NCBI GenBank assembly: GCA_030263555.1
Contig: SZPE01000012.1
Span: forward strand, 4,820-68,819
DNA from: CFX2 sp014338005
Lineage (GTDB): Bacteria; Chloroflexota; Anaerolineae; Aggregatilineales; Phototrophicaceae
DNA: 64,000 bases
Direction of reading: 5' to 3'
Translations under genes and position numbers: made by a program
Notes under the pieces: model-generated
Seen by the model: the letters and a program-made list of their open reading frames with translations, nothing else
Database searches by the model: none
What the model was told of the DNA's origin: nothing
Part shown: piece after piece, positions 16,036 to 24,806 of the stretch
Position numbering within the stretch: position 1 is the first letter of the stretch
Layout of the letters: each line of letters opens with the position of its first letter

Positions 16036-18141
16036 ATGGGGAAATTAATGATGTTACGCCGTCTGCTGGTCGTTGCTGTGGTTGGTTTTTCCCTCTCTGC
16101 CGGGGTGTCGTCGCTGCGCCCGCCGCCGGTTTTTGCTTCTGGGAACTGGAACGGCCAGGACACCTACCACGTGCCGATCTCCTGGTGCGCCGTGCGGGGC
16201 AGCCCGGCGGTGGATAACCCGAACCTGGCCGGGGATGCCACCACCAACAATATCCTCTGGCGGCGGCACGAACGCCCCACCGACAATATCTACGTTAACC
16301 CCACCGGCATCACTTTTCGCTCGGCCATCAACAGCTTCGCTATGCAGGGTTTCAGCTTCCCCACCTTCACCGATACCACCCCGACCCCCAACACCGGACG
16401 ACCGGGCGACCTGCGCGACATCACCGACAACCCCACCGAATTTCTCACCATGGTCAACCTGTGCGGGCAGGAATGGAGCAAGCTGGGACGCGCCGGTGTT
16501 GGCATCATGGCGATCAACATCAACCTGTTTCATAACGCAGCGGGCGACTACCTGAACACCGTCGGTTATGGCGGCTGCCTGCAGAACGCCGCCGGCGCCT
16601 GCATTGTGCCGATCAACGGGCGGGCCGCGCTGGCCGACAACCACTACCTGTACCCCGGCGTGCCGAACCCGAACTGGCCGCCGACCCCTGGCGACCCCAA
16701 CGGCACAAGACGGTTTACGGCCAACGGGCTGCCGATCACCGACCCCTGGGACATCGCCGCCGGACACGCTTTTGCGCGGGCGATGGGGCTGCCGGAACGG
16801 TTGAACGTATTCGCCCTGATGATGCCGGCGCTGCAAGATAACAACGGCGACGGCCAGGCCGATAACCGCAGCCTTAACTCGACCGAAGTGGCTGCCCTGC
16901 GCGCTGCCGCCGCCAACGTGCCGCATGTCGAAACCGATCCGCAGGGTCAGTTTGATCCGGGCGCGTTCGTCACCCACGAACACTACGACGGTATTGCCGA
17001 GTTCGACGATCAGCCGCCGCACCTCGATCTGTCGCACGTGACCGCCGGGCTGGAACTGGAAACCAACCGGGTCTTTTTCGACCAGCACGTTCTGGGGCTG
17101 CTGCCAGAAGAAGAACAGATGGAATTCTGGTTTTTGCTGGACACCGACGGCGCGGATTTTGGCGCGGACTCCGGCCTGCTGGCCGAGTCTGGCGTGCCGG
17201 AAACCCATTTTGAAGGTGTCGAACTGGTGGCGCGCGTGGTCGTGCAGGATGGCGTGGTCACGCTGGTGGAAGTAAGCCAGTACGCCGAAGGCGGCCTGTT
17301 CCCGGTGGACGGCTACAGCGCCGAACTGCTGACGCTGGTGATGCACCCCATCACGCTGCCGGAGGGTGAAGGCGAACCGGAAGCCGCGCCGATTCCGGTC
17401 AGCCATTCGGTGCGGCTGGAACTGCCGGACGAGCTGCACGACATCGAAGCCGGGCAGGAGTTCCGCCTGCATGTCATCACCACCCACGAGGCGCGGGAAT
17501 TTGTAGACCACCTGGACGACGACGAAGGGCGGCATGGGCGGGCCTTCACGCTTGAACCGCCGGTTTTCCCGCACTGTGCGGCCCGCGCCGACGGCGCGCC
17601 GGGCGGCAACGTGCCGGTGGTGCTGGACGGCCTGACGCCAAACGCGCCCATTCACGGTCTGCTCGGCCCTGACCTGGTTTTTACCGGCGTCAGCGACGAG
17701 CAGGGCGGCGGCCTGATAAACCTGCCCATCCCGGAGGGAACCGAGCCGGGTTATCACCTGGTTACGGTCGGCGTGGACGATACCGCCCTGACCGCCGACT
17801 GCGTGGTTTTCGTGCAGGAACAGCCGGGCGACACCCGCACGCCGCCGGTGGAAGTGACCGTCCCGGCGGACGAAACGCCGGCTGCGACGCCGCCGGTTGT
17901 TATCTCCACGCCGCAGCCGGGCGCGGCCTTCGCCCTGCTGACCAGCTACGAAGACCTGCTGCGCTGGCAGGGGCGCAATCTCAACCGGCTCGGCGCCCTG
18001 CTCGAAATCCTGGCGCGCCGGCGCGAAGTGCGCCCCGCCCTGCTGGCGGAACTGGTCGCCGGCTACGAGGCGCTGCTCCGGCGGCAGGCCGAACGCCTGG
18101 AACGTTTCGAGGCTTTAATCGAAAAATACGTCAATGACTGA
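16036..18141 (+). CDS. Secreted protein with metallopeptidase-like region and C-terminal coiled coil (function unknown)
   Basis: 701 residues. A signal peptide is clear (basic start, a hydrophobic core about residues 9-25, and a likely cleavage at VFA-S near 35). I do not recognise the main domain. The segment DPWDIAAGHAFARAMGLP near residue 240 resembles the HExxHxxG helix of metzincins with the glutamate and later residues changed, so protease activity is doubtful. A beta-sandwich-like middle follows. The C-terminal 75 residues (SYEDLLRWQ, then repeated LLxxxEALLxRQAExLxxFEALI) are a heptad-like helix. It ends 23 bases before the TIR-WD40 gene and may be cotranscribed with it, which would place a secreted partner next to a membrane TIR protein. 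Confidence 0.7.
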   Translation: MGKLMMLRRLLVVAVVGFSLSAGVSSLRPPPVFASGNWNGQDTYHVPISWCAVRGSPAVDNPNLAGDATTNNILWRRHERPTDNIYVNPTGITFRSAINSFAMQGFSFPTFTDTTPTPNTGRPGDLRDITDNPTEFLTMVNLCGQEWSKLGRAGVGIMAININLFHNAAGDYLNTVGYGGCLQNAAGACIVPINGRAALADNHYLYPGVPNPNWPPTPGDPNGTRRFTANGLPITDPWDIAAGHAFARAMGLPERLNVFALMMPALQDNNGDGQADNRSLNSTEVAALRAAAANVPHVETDPQGQFDPGAFVTHEHYDGIAEFDDQPPHLDLSHVTAGLELETNRVFFDQHVLGLLPEEEQMEFWFLLDTDGADFGADSGLLAESGVPETHFEGVELVARVVVQDGVVTLVEVSQYAEGGLFPVDGYSAELLTLVMHPITLPEGEGEPEAAPIPVSHSVRLELPDELHDIEAGQEFRLHVITTHEAREFVDHLDDDEGRHGRAFTLEPPVFPHCAARADGAPGGNVPVVLDGLTPNAPIHGLLGPDLVFTGVSDEQGGGLINLPIPEGTEPGYHLVTVGVDDTALTADCVVFVQEQPGDTRTPPVEVTVPADETPAATPPVVISTPQPGAAFALLTSYEDLLRWQGRNLNRLGALLEILARRREVRPALLAELVAGYEALLRRQAERLERFEALIEKYVND

Positions 18142-18164
18142 CCGCTGCCTGCCGCTGGCGGCAT

Positions 18165-21100
18165 ATGACGGAGCATCCGGCTATGCCTGACTCCTTTAAC
18201 CTGTCCGATGTGATGATCTCTTATTCGCGCAAGGATAAGGATTTCGTCCAGCAGCTTGCAGATGCGCTGAAGCAAAACGGGCGTGAAGTGTGGGTGGATT
18301 TTGACGACATCCCCTACAGCGCCGAATGGTGGCAGGAAATCGAGGCGGGCATTGAGGGCGCTAATGCGTTTATATTTGTCATCTCGCCGGACTCGATCAA
18401 TTCCGACGTGTGCCGCCGCGAGATTGACCACGCCATTAAACATAACAAGCGGCTCATCCCCATCCTGCGGCGCGAACTGACCGAGGCGGCGGATCGTAAG
18501 GCCGTTCATCCGGCGGTCGCTTCGCGCAACTGGATTTTTTTCCGCGAAACCGACAAATTCGACGACGCGCTCAGAACCCTGCTGCGGACGCTGGACGCCG
18601 ACCTGTCGCATATCCAGCTTCATACCCGGCTGCTGGTGCGCGCCCGCGAATGGGACGGCAAAAAACGCCGGGGCAGCCTGCTGCTGCGCGGCGACGACCT
18701 TCAGGAAGCCGAAAAATGGCTGGCGGAAGGCATCCAGCGCGACCCGCCGCCCACCGAGCTGCAAATCCAGTTCATCACCGCCAGCCGCAAAGGCGCCAAC
18801 CGCTTCCGGCGTATCATCGGCGGGGCGATGGCGGCGGCGCTGGTCATCGTCAGCATCCTGGCGGTGGTGGCCTACAACCAGTCGTTAGAAACCGAAAAGG
18901 CACTCCAGCAGGCCAACGTGGCGCTGACCCAGGTGGCGATGGAAGCCGACGCGCGCGGCACGGCGCAGGCGGAGGCGATTAAGGAAGCCGACGCCCGCGC
19001 TACCCAGGCCGTCATCGCCCTGAACAACGAAGCGACCGCCCGCGTGGCCGAAGGCATCGCCAAAGAAGAAGCCGACAACGCCGCGACGGCGGCCAAAGAC
19101 GCGCAGGAAAACGCCGCCACCGCCACCGTCGCGCGCGGCCAGGCGCAGATCGAAGCCGGGAACGCCCGCAATTCCGCCGCCACCGCCCAGGCCAACGCCA
19201 CCCGCGCCGCCGAAAACGCCAACGAGGCCGCCACCCGCGCCGTCGAGGCCGCCCAGAACGAACAGACCGCCATCGCAGCGGCGGCCACCAGCGCCCGCCG
19301 CGCCACCGAATCGGCAGAAAATGCCAATGCTGCCATGACGGCGCAGTTCCAGGCGGAGCAGAACGAAGCGACCGCGACCGCTGCCCAGGGCGCGGCGGAG
19401 GAAGAGTCCCGACGGGCGCGCGCCCTGGCGCTGGCGACCGCCTCAAAAACCGCCCTGGCCGAAGGCAACCGCCCGCTGGCCTTGCAGCGCGCGCTGCTGG
19501 CTTACAGCCTGCGCCCCGACCTGGCCGAAGTGCAAAGCGCCCTGTACGAAGCCAGTTTTTCCTCCGGGCTGCGCTACCGTTTTTCGCTCGATGACGTGCG
19601 GGTTGAGTTTTTGTCCTTCAGCGACGACGGCGCGCGCGCCCTGGGACGGGATGGCGGCGAACTGCTGGCCTACAGCCTGACCAGCGGCCAGCCTGTGACG
19701 CCCGCGCCGGGGGATGCCGCCCGCAGCGCGCGCCTGCACACCGCCGACGGCGGGCTGGAGCTGCGTAATATGGGCCTAAATCTCATCCTGGTGGATACGG
19801 CCAGCGGCGATGTCCTGCGTACATTTACGCATACCGAGATGATCGGCAGCGCCGAGTTTAGCCCGGATGGCCGCCGCATCATCTCCGGCCTGAGAAACGG
19901 TCGAGTGCATCTATGGGATGTCCAGACCGGCATCGAACTTCATCGTTTCACCGGCCATATCGCGGGAATTCGCAGCGCGGCTTTTAACAACGATGGGACG
20001 CTGGCCGTTTCCGTCTCGGATGATGGCAGCGTCCGCGTCTGGGATTTACGCTCGCTGTCGCCGTCCAACTTTTCCTCGGCGGATACACCCGTCGGCTTCG
20101 GCGCGCTGCTGGCGTTCAGCCCCGATGGGCGGCTGGCGCTGTCCGCCATTCGATCAGCGCCTTATCAGGTATACGTATGGGATGTAAGCACCCGCGCGCC
20201 GCTGGCCGGTTTCCCGGCGGTCGCCAGCGACTCGGTACAGTACGGCCTGTTCAGCCCGGACGGTTCGCGGGTATGGTATGGAACGTTCACCGATGCCGTC
20301 ATTAAAAATCTGGACACCGGCGAGGTGCTGCCGCTGGCGGTCGAAAAACCCTATTTCCTGCAAGCGGCAGCCTGGAGTCCCGATGGCCGCTGGCTGCTGA
20401 CCACAGGCTACGATGACGTGATTCTGCTGGATGCTTCTAATGGCGCGGAGCGCCACCGTTTCACGCGATTTGCTTCCCCGGCGCAGCGGGTGGCCTTCAG
20501 CCCGGACAGCCAGACCGTGTTTTTCACACGCGGCAGCCGCCTGGAAATCTGGGATATTTCCACCGATCCGCCCCGCCAGATCAACGGCGCGGAGGATGCC
20601 ATCCGGGATGAACCGGTGGTCGTATACCAGGACACCCAGGTGTTCACCGGCCAGCGGGACGGCGTGGTGCGGCTGTGGGATGTGATGACCGGCCAGACCA
20701 TCAAAACGCTGCTGGGACACCGGGAAGGCATCGGCAGCCTGGCGCTCAGCCCGGACAAAAAACTGATCGCCGCCGCCTCGTATGACCGCACCCTGCGCGT
20801 GTGGGATGTGGAGACGCGCCAGAACATCCTGACCATCACCAGCGCCGATGTGCTGCTGCGTATTGGTTTTACGCCCGATGGCCGCCGGGTTTACGGCCTC
20901 GATGCGGTCAACAATACACTGCTGCAGTGGACAGTCCCTGACCTGAGCGACGGTATCGAAAGCCTGATTCAACAGACCTGCTCGGAATATGCGCTGCCGC
21001 CCATCTCCGAAGATGAACAGGCGCAGTTTAACCTGGACGACGGCGAGGGCTGCGAGGCGCTCGGCCTGGTAGACCAGGGCGGCGGGCCGGAAGCGGTGGT

Positions 21101-22766
21101 GATGGCCGCGCCCACGCCGGAAGCTGCCGTGCCGGTCGGCGCGGCTGCGCTTCTGCCGGCCAGCCTGGAAGCCGAAAACGCGGCGGTGTACGCGCCGGGC
21201 GGGTGGGAGCGCCGGGACGACCCGGCAGCCAGCGGCGGCGCGTATCTGGTCAACACCGGCGCGGACAGCAGCGCGCCCCTGTCGCTGGATTTCGCCGGGG
21301 CGGGCGTGGTGGTGACGTTCGCGCGGGATGCGGGTTTCGGCGCGTTCGCCGTCGAGATAGACGGCGCGATTATCGAAGCCGGGAACGCTGCCGGTCAGCC
21401 GTCCAGCTTCGGCCAGATCACGATTACCGGCCTGGAAGATGCGCCCCATACGCTGCGAATTCTGCCGCTGGCGGCGCAGGTGGGCATTGACTCGTTCACC
21501 ATCCAGGCCGCGCCCGTTCAGATCGCGGCAGCGCCGCCTGCCGAAATATCGCCAGAAGCGACTGCTGAAGTTTCGCCGGAAGCGACCGGAGACGTGACGG
21601 CTGAAGCCTCGCCGGAGGCTGCACCGGAAGCGACGGGCGAAGTCACGCCCGAAGTCTCGCCGGAGGCGACCGCCGAACTGTCCGGCACGAGCGGTTGGGT
21701 GCTGACCGGCGACGGCTGGTATATCTCCGCCGGGCCGAGTTTTAACGCGCTCGATGTAGAGCAGCCGGTTGACCTGAGCGATGGTTTGCCCCGGCAGCTA
21801 ACCTTCCGGTCGCTGCTGCGCGTGGCCGATCTGGGTGGCTCGGTGGCGGCGGTGCAGGCCAGCGCCGATGGCGAAAACTGGGCGCTGCTGCATACGGTCG
21901 CGCCCACCGAATTGTGGACGGACAGCGTGGTTGATCTGTCGGCCTACGCCGGGCAAACGCTGCGGCTGCGGTTCGTGTGGTTCTTCACGCCGCCGGATTC
22001 AGATCAGCCGCCGGACTTCTGGATAGTGGACGCCATCCAGGTGCGCGAGGCCATACCGCCTACCGAAACGCCGACCGAGACACCTTCGCCCATACTGGAG
22101 ATCGCCACCGTCACGCCGTCGCCGAGCGAAACGCCGACTCTGCCGCCGCTGCCGACCGAACCCCCCGCGCCGGCAGTGCTGCCGACCGCCCCCGACACGC
22201 CGACGCCGGTTTACACCGAGCCGTACTTCGCCCCGGACGGCAGCGTTTGGATCGGAGAAGGCGGCTGGACACTGGCCGATGGTATTTTTGTCGCCGGCGA
22301 AACCTACGAACAAGCCTCGATTACCCGCCAGGAAAACATCGGCCCGACTGCCGACGGCTGGGAATTGCGTTTCCAATCGCTGCTCAACGCGCCGGAGTTC
22401 GACGGTTCGTTCGCGGCAGTGGAAATCAGCCTCAACGGCGGCGAGTGGCAGCCGGTGATCGCTGTGCCGCCGTCGCCGGACTGGACGCCCTTAACCTTCG
22501 ATCTCAGTCTGTACAAAGGGCTGTCCGTCCGCCTGCGGCTGGCGTGGTATTATGTGCCGCCGGTGGAAGGCCACCCCGCCGACTCCTGGTCGGTGACAGG
22601 TTTTGAGATTGTGCCGGTCGCGCCCACGCCGGAGCTGACCGTCGAGACGACTCCCGAAGCGACCGCCGCATCCATCACCGAATTCACGGCGGAGCCGCTG
22701 CCGTTTGATACGGTCGCGCCGGCGGCGGAAACCGCCGAGGCCACGCCGGAGGCCGCCGCGCCGTAA
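18165..22766 (+). CDS. TIR - membrane segment - coiled coil - WD40 - tandem jelly-roll receptor-like protein
   Basis: 1533 residues. The N-terminal TIR domain (about residues 14-140) begins VMISYSRKD and keeps the conserved glutamate of the NADase group, E86 in CRREIDHA. A conserved linker (HTRLLVRAREWD...LLLRGDDLQEAEKWL, about 148-190) is typical of TIR-WD40 proteins. One membrane helix lies at about 217-240, then an Ala/Glu/Thr-rich coiled coil (240-420), about nine WD40-like blades (550-926), a beta-domain (1000-1110), a PEAT-rich repeat tract, and two related jelly-roll domains (about 1175-1300 and 1360-1490) separated by a Thr/Pro linker. The composition after the helix suggests the WD40 and lectin-like parts are outside and TIR inside. 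ATG at 18183 is an alternative start. Confidence 0.88.
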   Translation: MTEHPAMPDSFNLSDVMISYSRKDKDFVQQLADALKQNGREVWVDFDDIPYSAEWWQEIEAGIEGANAFIFVISPDSINSDVCRREIDHAIKHNKRLIPILRRELTEAADRKAVHPAVASRNWIFFRETDKFDDALRTLLRTLDADLSHIQLHTRLLVRAREWDGKKRRGSLLLRGDDLQEAEKWLAEGIQRDPPPTELQIQFITASRKGANRFRRIIGGAMAAALVIVSILAVVAYNQSLETEKALQQANVALTQVAMEADARGTAQAEAIKEADARATQAVIALNNEATARVAEGIAKEEADNAATAAKDAQENAATATVARGQAQIEAGNARNSAATAQANATRAAENANEAATRAVEAAQNEQTAIAAAATSARRATESAENANAAMTAQFQAEQNEATATAAQGAAEEESRRARALALATASKTALAEGNRPLALQRALLAYSLRPDLAEVQSALYEASFSSGLRYRFSLDDVRVEFLSFSDDGARALGRDGGELLAYSLTSGQPVTPAPGDAARSARLHTADGGLELRNMGLNLILVDTASGDVLRTFTHTEMIGSAEFSPDGRRIISGLRNGRVHLWDVQTGIELHRFTGHIAGIRSAAFNNDGTLAVSVSDDGSVRVWDLRSLSPSNFSSADTPVGFGALLAFSPDGRLALSAIRSAPYQVYVWDVSTRAPLAGFPAVASDSVQYGLFSPDGSRVWYGTFTDAVIKNLDTGEVLPLAVEKPYFLQAAAWSPDGRWLLTTGYDDVILLDASNGAERHRFTRFASPAQRVAFSPDSQTVFFTRGSRLEIWDISTDPPRQINGAEDAIRDEPVVVYQDTQVFTGQRDGVVRLWDVMTGQTIKTLLGHREGIGSLALSPDKKLIAAASYDRTLRVWDVETRQNILTITSADVLLRIGFTPDGRRVYGLDAVNNTLLQWTVPDLSDGIESLIQQTCSEYALPPISEDEQAQFNLDDGEGCEALGLVDQGGGPEAVVMAAPTPEAAVPVGAAALLPASLEAENAAVYAPGGWERRDDPAASGGAYLVNTGADSSAPLSLDFAGAGVVVTFARDAGFGAFAVEIDGAIIEAGNAAGQPSSFGQITITGLEDAPHTLRILPLAAQVGIDSFTIQAAPVQIAAAPPAEISPEATAEVSPEATGDVTAEASPEAAPEATGEVTPEVSPEATAELSGTSGWVLTGDGWYISAGPSFNALDVEQPVDLSDGLPRQLTFRSLLRVADLGGSVAAVQASADGENWALLHTVAPTELWTDSVVDLSAYAGQTLRLRFVWFFTPPDSDQPPDFWIVDAIQVREAIPPTETPTETPSPILEIATVTPSPSETPTLPPLPTEPPAPAVLPTAPDTPTPVYTEPYFAPDGSVWIGEGGWTLADGIFVAGETYEQASITRQENIGPTADGWELRFQSLLNAPEFDGSFAAVEISLNGGEWQPVIAVPPSPDWTPLTFDLSLYKGLSVRLRLAWYYVPPVEGHPADSWSVTGFEIVPVAPTPELTVETTPEATAASITEFTAEPLPFDTVAPAAETAEATPEAAAP

Positions 22767-22775
22767 AGCGCGCGG

Positions 22776-22830
22776 TTGGCGCGGTCAATCCCGCGCGGTA
22801 CAATCCGCCGCACCGAAGAATACCGGCGGA
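22776..22830 (+). promoter_or_regulatory. Promoter with overlapping palindrome before the RlmD-like gene
   Basis: TTGGCG (22776-22781), a 17-base spacer and TACAAT (22799-22804). The last T of the -10 box opens a palindrome TCCGCCG-N13-CGGCGGA (22804-22810 with 22824-22830) that ends in the ribosome-binding site. The same layout precedes the TIR-PBP gene. Confidence 0.6.
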
Positions 22831-22836
22831 GGGCCT

Positions 22837-24084
22837 GTGCCGGACGAAACCTTTGAAGTGGAACTGACCGACATGGCGCACGGCGGCAGCGCCATCGGGC
22901 GGCACGCCGGGCGGGTGGTGTTTGTGCCGTACACCATTCCCGGCGAACGCGCCCTGGTGCGGCTGACCGGCGAAAAAGGCCGCGCTGCCTTCGCCGAGGG
23001 TCTTCAACTGCTCGAAGCATCCGCCGACCGGATATTCCCGCGCTGCCCGCATTTCGGGCCGGGGCGCTGCGGGCGCTGCCAGTGGCAGCATATCGCCTAC
23101 CCGGCGCAGCTTTTGCTCAAACAGGATGTGCTGGCCGACCAACTGGCGCGCATCGGCGGTTTTGACGAGGCCGACGTGCGCCCGGTGAAACCGTCCCCGC
23201 TGGAATGGAACTACAACCATCACATGACCTTTGACGTGACCGCGCCGGACGGCACCCCCCGGCTGGCTTTGCCATCCGCCGAGACCGGACGGCTGGTGAC
23301 GATTGACGAGTGTTTTATCCTGCACCCGGATTTGCTGGCGCTCAAAGATGCGCTTGACCTGAACGAACTGGCGGGGGTTGAACGAATCAAGTTACAGATC
23401 GGCACGGGCGGTGCGCCCATGCTCATCCTGACGATGGCGAGTGAGGATGCGCCGGAACTGCTGGCCGACCTGCCCGCCAGTGTCAACCTGCTGCTGCCGG
23501 ATAACGAGCCGGTCAACCTGATCGGCGAGTCGCATGTGCGTTACACGGTCGGCGGGCGGAACTTCCGCGTGACGGCGGGCGCATTTTTCCGCCCTAACGT
23601 GTCGCAGCTTGAGGGGCTGGTTTCGGCGGTAATGGACGCGCTCGACCTGGGCGACAGCCCGGCGGTGCTTGACCTGTACACAGGCGTCGGCTTGTTCGCC
23701 GCTTTCATCGCGCCGCGCGCCCGGCTGGTAACGCTGGTCGAAAGTTACCCGCCCGCCGCCACCGATGCCGACGAAAATCTGGCCGATTTCGACAATGTGG
23801 ATATTTTCGAGGGCGCGGTCGAGAATGTGCTGGATGCGCTGGACGACCGCTACGACGCGGCGGTGCTGGACCCGCCCCCCGACGGCCTCAGCCGCGCGGC
23901 GCTGGACGGCCTGCTCAACCTGGACGTACCGCGTCTGGTGTACGCCAGTGCCGACCCGTCCACGCTGGCGCGCGATGGCAAACGCCTGGCGGCGGCGGGC
24001 TACCGGCTGCTGTACGTCCAGCCGCTTGACCTGGCTCCGCAGACCTTCATGGTGGATGCCGTCGCCGTGTTCGAGCGAAAGTGA
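22837..24084 (+). CDS. RlmD-like rRNA (uracil-C5) methyltransferase with missing catalytic cysteine
   Basis: About 415 residues in the TrmA/RlmD family, which methylates uracil-C5 in RNA. An N-terminal TRAM domain (FEVELTDMAHGGSAIGRHAG) is followed by the iron-sulphur cysteines C70, C78, C81 (spacing CX7CX2C rather than the usual CX5CX2C) and C159. The SAM site is LDLYTGVGLFAAF. The nucleophile motif, normally VSCNPATLARD, reads YASADPSTLARD: the cysteine is A372. The DPPR motif is DPPPDG. The protein keeps the fold but probably not the normal mechanism. GTG at 22837 is chosen because GGAGGG lies just before it and the TRAM domain begins at once; the longer frame would overlap the TIR-WD40 gene. 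Confidence 0.85.
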   Translation: MPDETFEVELTDMAHGGSAIGRHAGRVVFVPYTIPGERALVRLTGEKGRAAFAEGLQLLEASADRIFPRCPHFGPGRCGRCQWQHIAYPAQLLLKQDVLADQLARIGGFDEADVRPVKPSPLEWNYNHHMTFDVTAPDGTPRLALPSAETGRLVTIDECFILHPDLLALKDALDLNELAGVERIKLQIGTGGAPMLILTMASEDAPELLADLPASVNLLLPDNEPVNLIGESHVRYTVGGRNFRVTAGAFFRPNVSQLEGLVSAVMDALDLGDSPAVLDLYTGVGLFAAFIAPRARLVTLVESYPPAATDADENLADFDNVDIFEGAVENVLDALDDRYDAAVLDPPPDGLSRAALDGLLNLDVPRLVYASADPSTLARDGKRLAAAGYRLLYVQPLDLAPQTFMVDAVAVFERK

Positions 24085-24087
24085 AGC

Positions 24088-24741
24088 ATGTCCGATTACA
24101 ATTCCGCCCCGCCTGAGCCGCTGCCGGCGGCTTCCGCCGTCCAGATGGCGCTGGATATGCCCTGGAAAGCCGTTAATGAACTGGAGCGCCGGCTGCTGCT
24201 GCCGCTGGCGCGGCTGCGTTTTGCGCTGGCTGGCGTGGCCTGGGGCGCGGGTTGGAAGCTTTACGGCCTGCCCATTATCCAGAAGCACCGGCGCAGCACG
24301 CTGGTCATCGGCGCGCGGCTGGAACTGCGCTCGACCGTTCGCAGCAACCCGCTCGGCCCACAGCATCCGGTCATCCTCAGCACCCGCCGCCCCGGCGCGG
24401 TTCTGCAAATCGGCGATGACTTCGGTATGACCGGCGGCGGCATCATCGCCGAAGAACGGATCATCATCGGCAGCCGCGTCACCGTTGGCGCAAACACGAT
24501 TATCGCCGATACCGACTTCCACCCGCTTGACCCGGCGCGCCGCCGGGCCGCCCCGCTGGACGGCGCAACCGCGCCCATCACCATCGAGGATGATGTATTC
24601 ATCGGGATGCAGTGTTTAATTCTGAAAGGAGTCTCGCTCGGCGTGGGCTGTGTCATCGGCGCAGGCAGCGTAGTCACGCGGGACGTGCCGCCCGGCGTGA
24701 TCGCCGCCGGCAGTCCGGCGCGGGTTATCCGGGCGCTGTAG
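24088..24741 (+). CDS. Left-handed beta-helix (hexapeptide) acyltransferase, WbbJ-like
   Basis: A 217-residue protein of the LbetaH acetyltransferase group (maltose O-acetyltransferase / WbbJ). Hexapeptide repeats run from about residue 95 (LQIGDDFGMTGGGIIAEERIIIGSRVTVGANTIIADTDFHPLD), and ITIEDDVFIGMQCLILKGVSLGVGCVIGAGSVVTRDVPPG is the standard C-terminal turn set. The catalytic histidine is probably in DTDFHP. These enzymes acetylate sugars in surface polysaccharides using acetyl-CoA. It starts 3 bases after the RlmD-like stop, so the two are cotranscribed. Confidence 0.9.
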   Translation: MSDYNSAPPEPLPAASAVQMALDMPWKAVNELERRLLLPLARLRFALAGVAWGAGWKLYGLPIIQKHRRSTLVIGARLELRSTVRSNPLGPQHPVILSTRRPGAVLQIGDDFGMTGGGIIAEERIIIGSRVTVGANTIIADTDFHPLDPARRRAAPLDGATAPITIEDDVFIGMQCLILKGVSLGVGCVIGAGSVVTRDVPPGVIAAGSPARVIRAL

Positions 24742-24746
24742 GCCGC

Positions 24747-24783
24747 AAAAAACGAAGCAGCCCGCCAGGGGCGAGCCGCTTCG
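24747..24783. terminator. Bidirectional terminator between convergent genes
   Basis: A stem of about 14 bp with two mismatches (CGAAGC...GCTTCG outer arms, 24753-24783). A run of six A on the plus side gives a U-run for the minus-strand kinase-like gene. Confidence 0.7.
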
Positions 24784-24806
24784 GACAATCTGAGCAGGCC
24801 AGCCGC

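Noticed and set aside
16054..17757. 567-codon minus-strand frame opposite the secreted protein
   Set aside because: Antisense shadow with no domain; the plus-strand gene has a signal peptide and a sensible end.
20154..21449. 431-codon minus-strand frame inside the TIR-WD40 gene
   Set aside because: Antisense to WD40 repeats, with no domain of its own.
23392..24522. 376-codon minus-strand frame opposite the RlmD-like gene
   Set aside because: Spans two real genes antisense and shows no family features.
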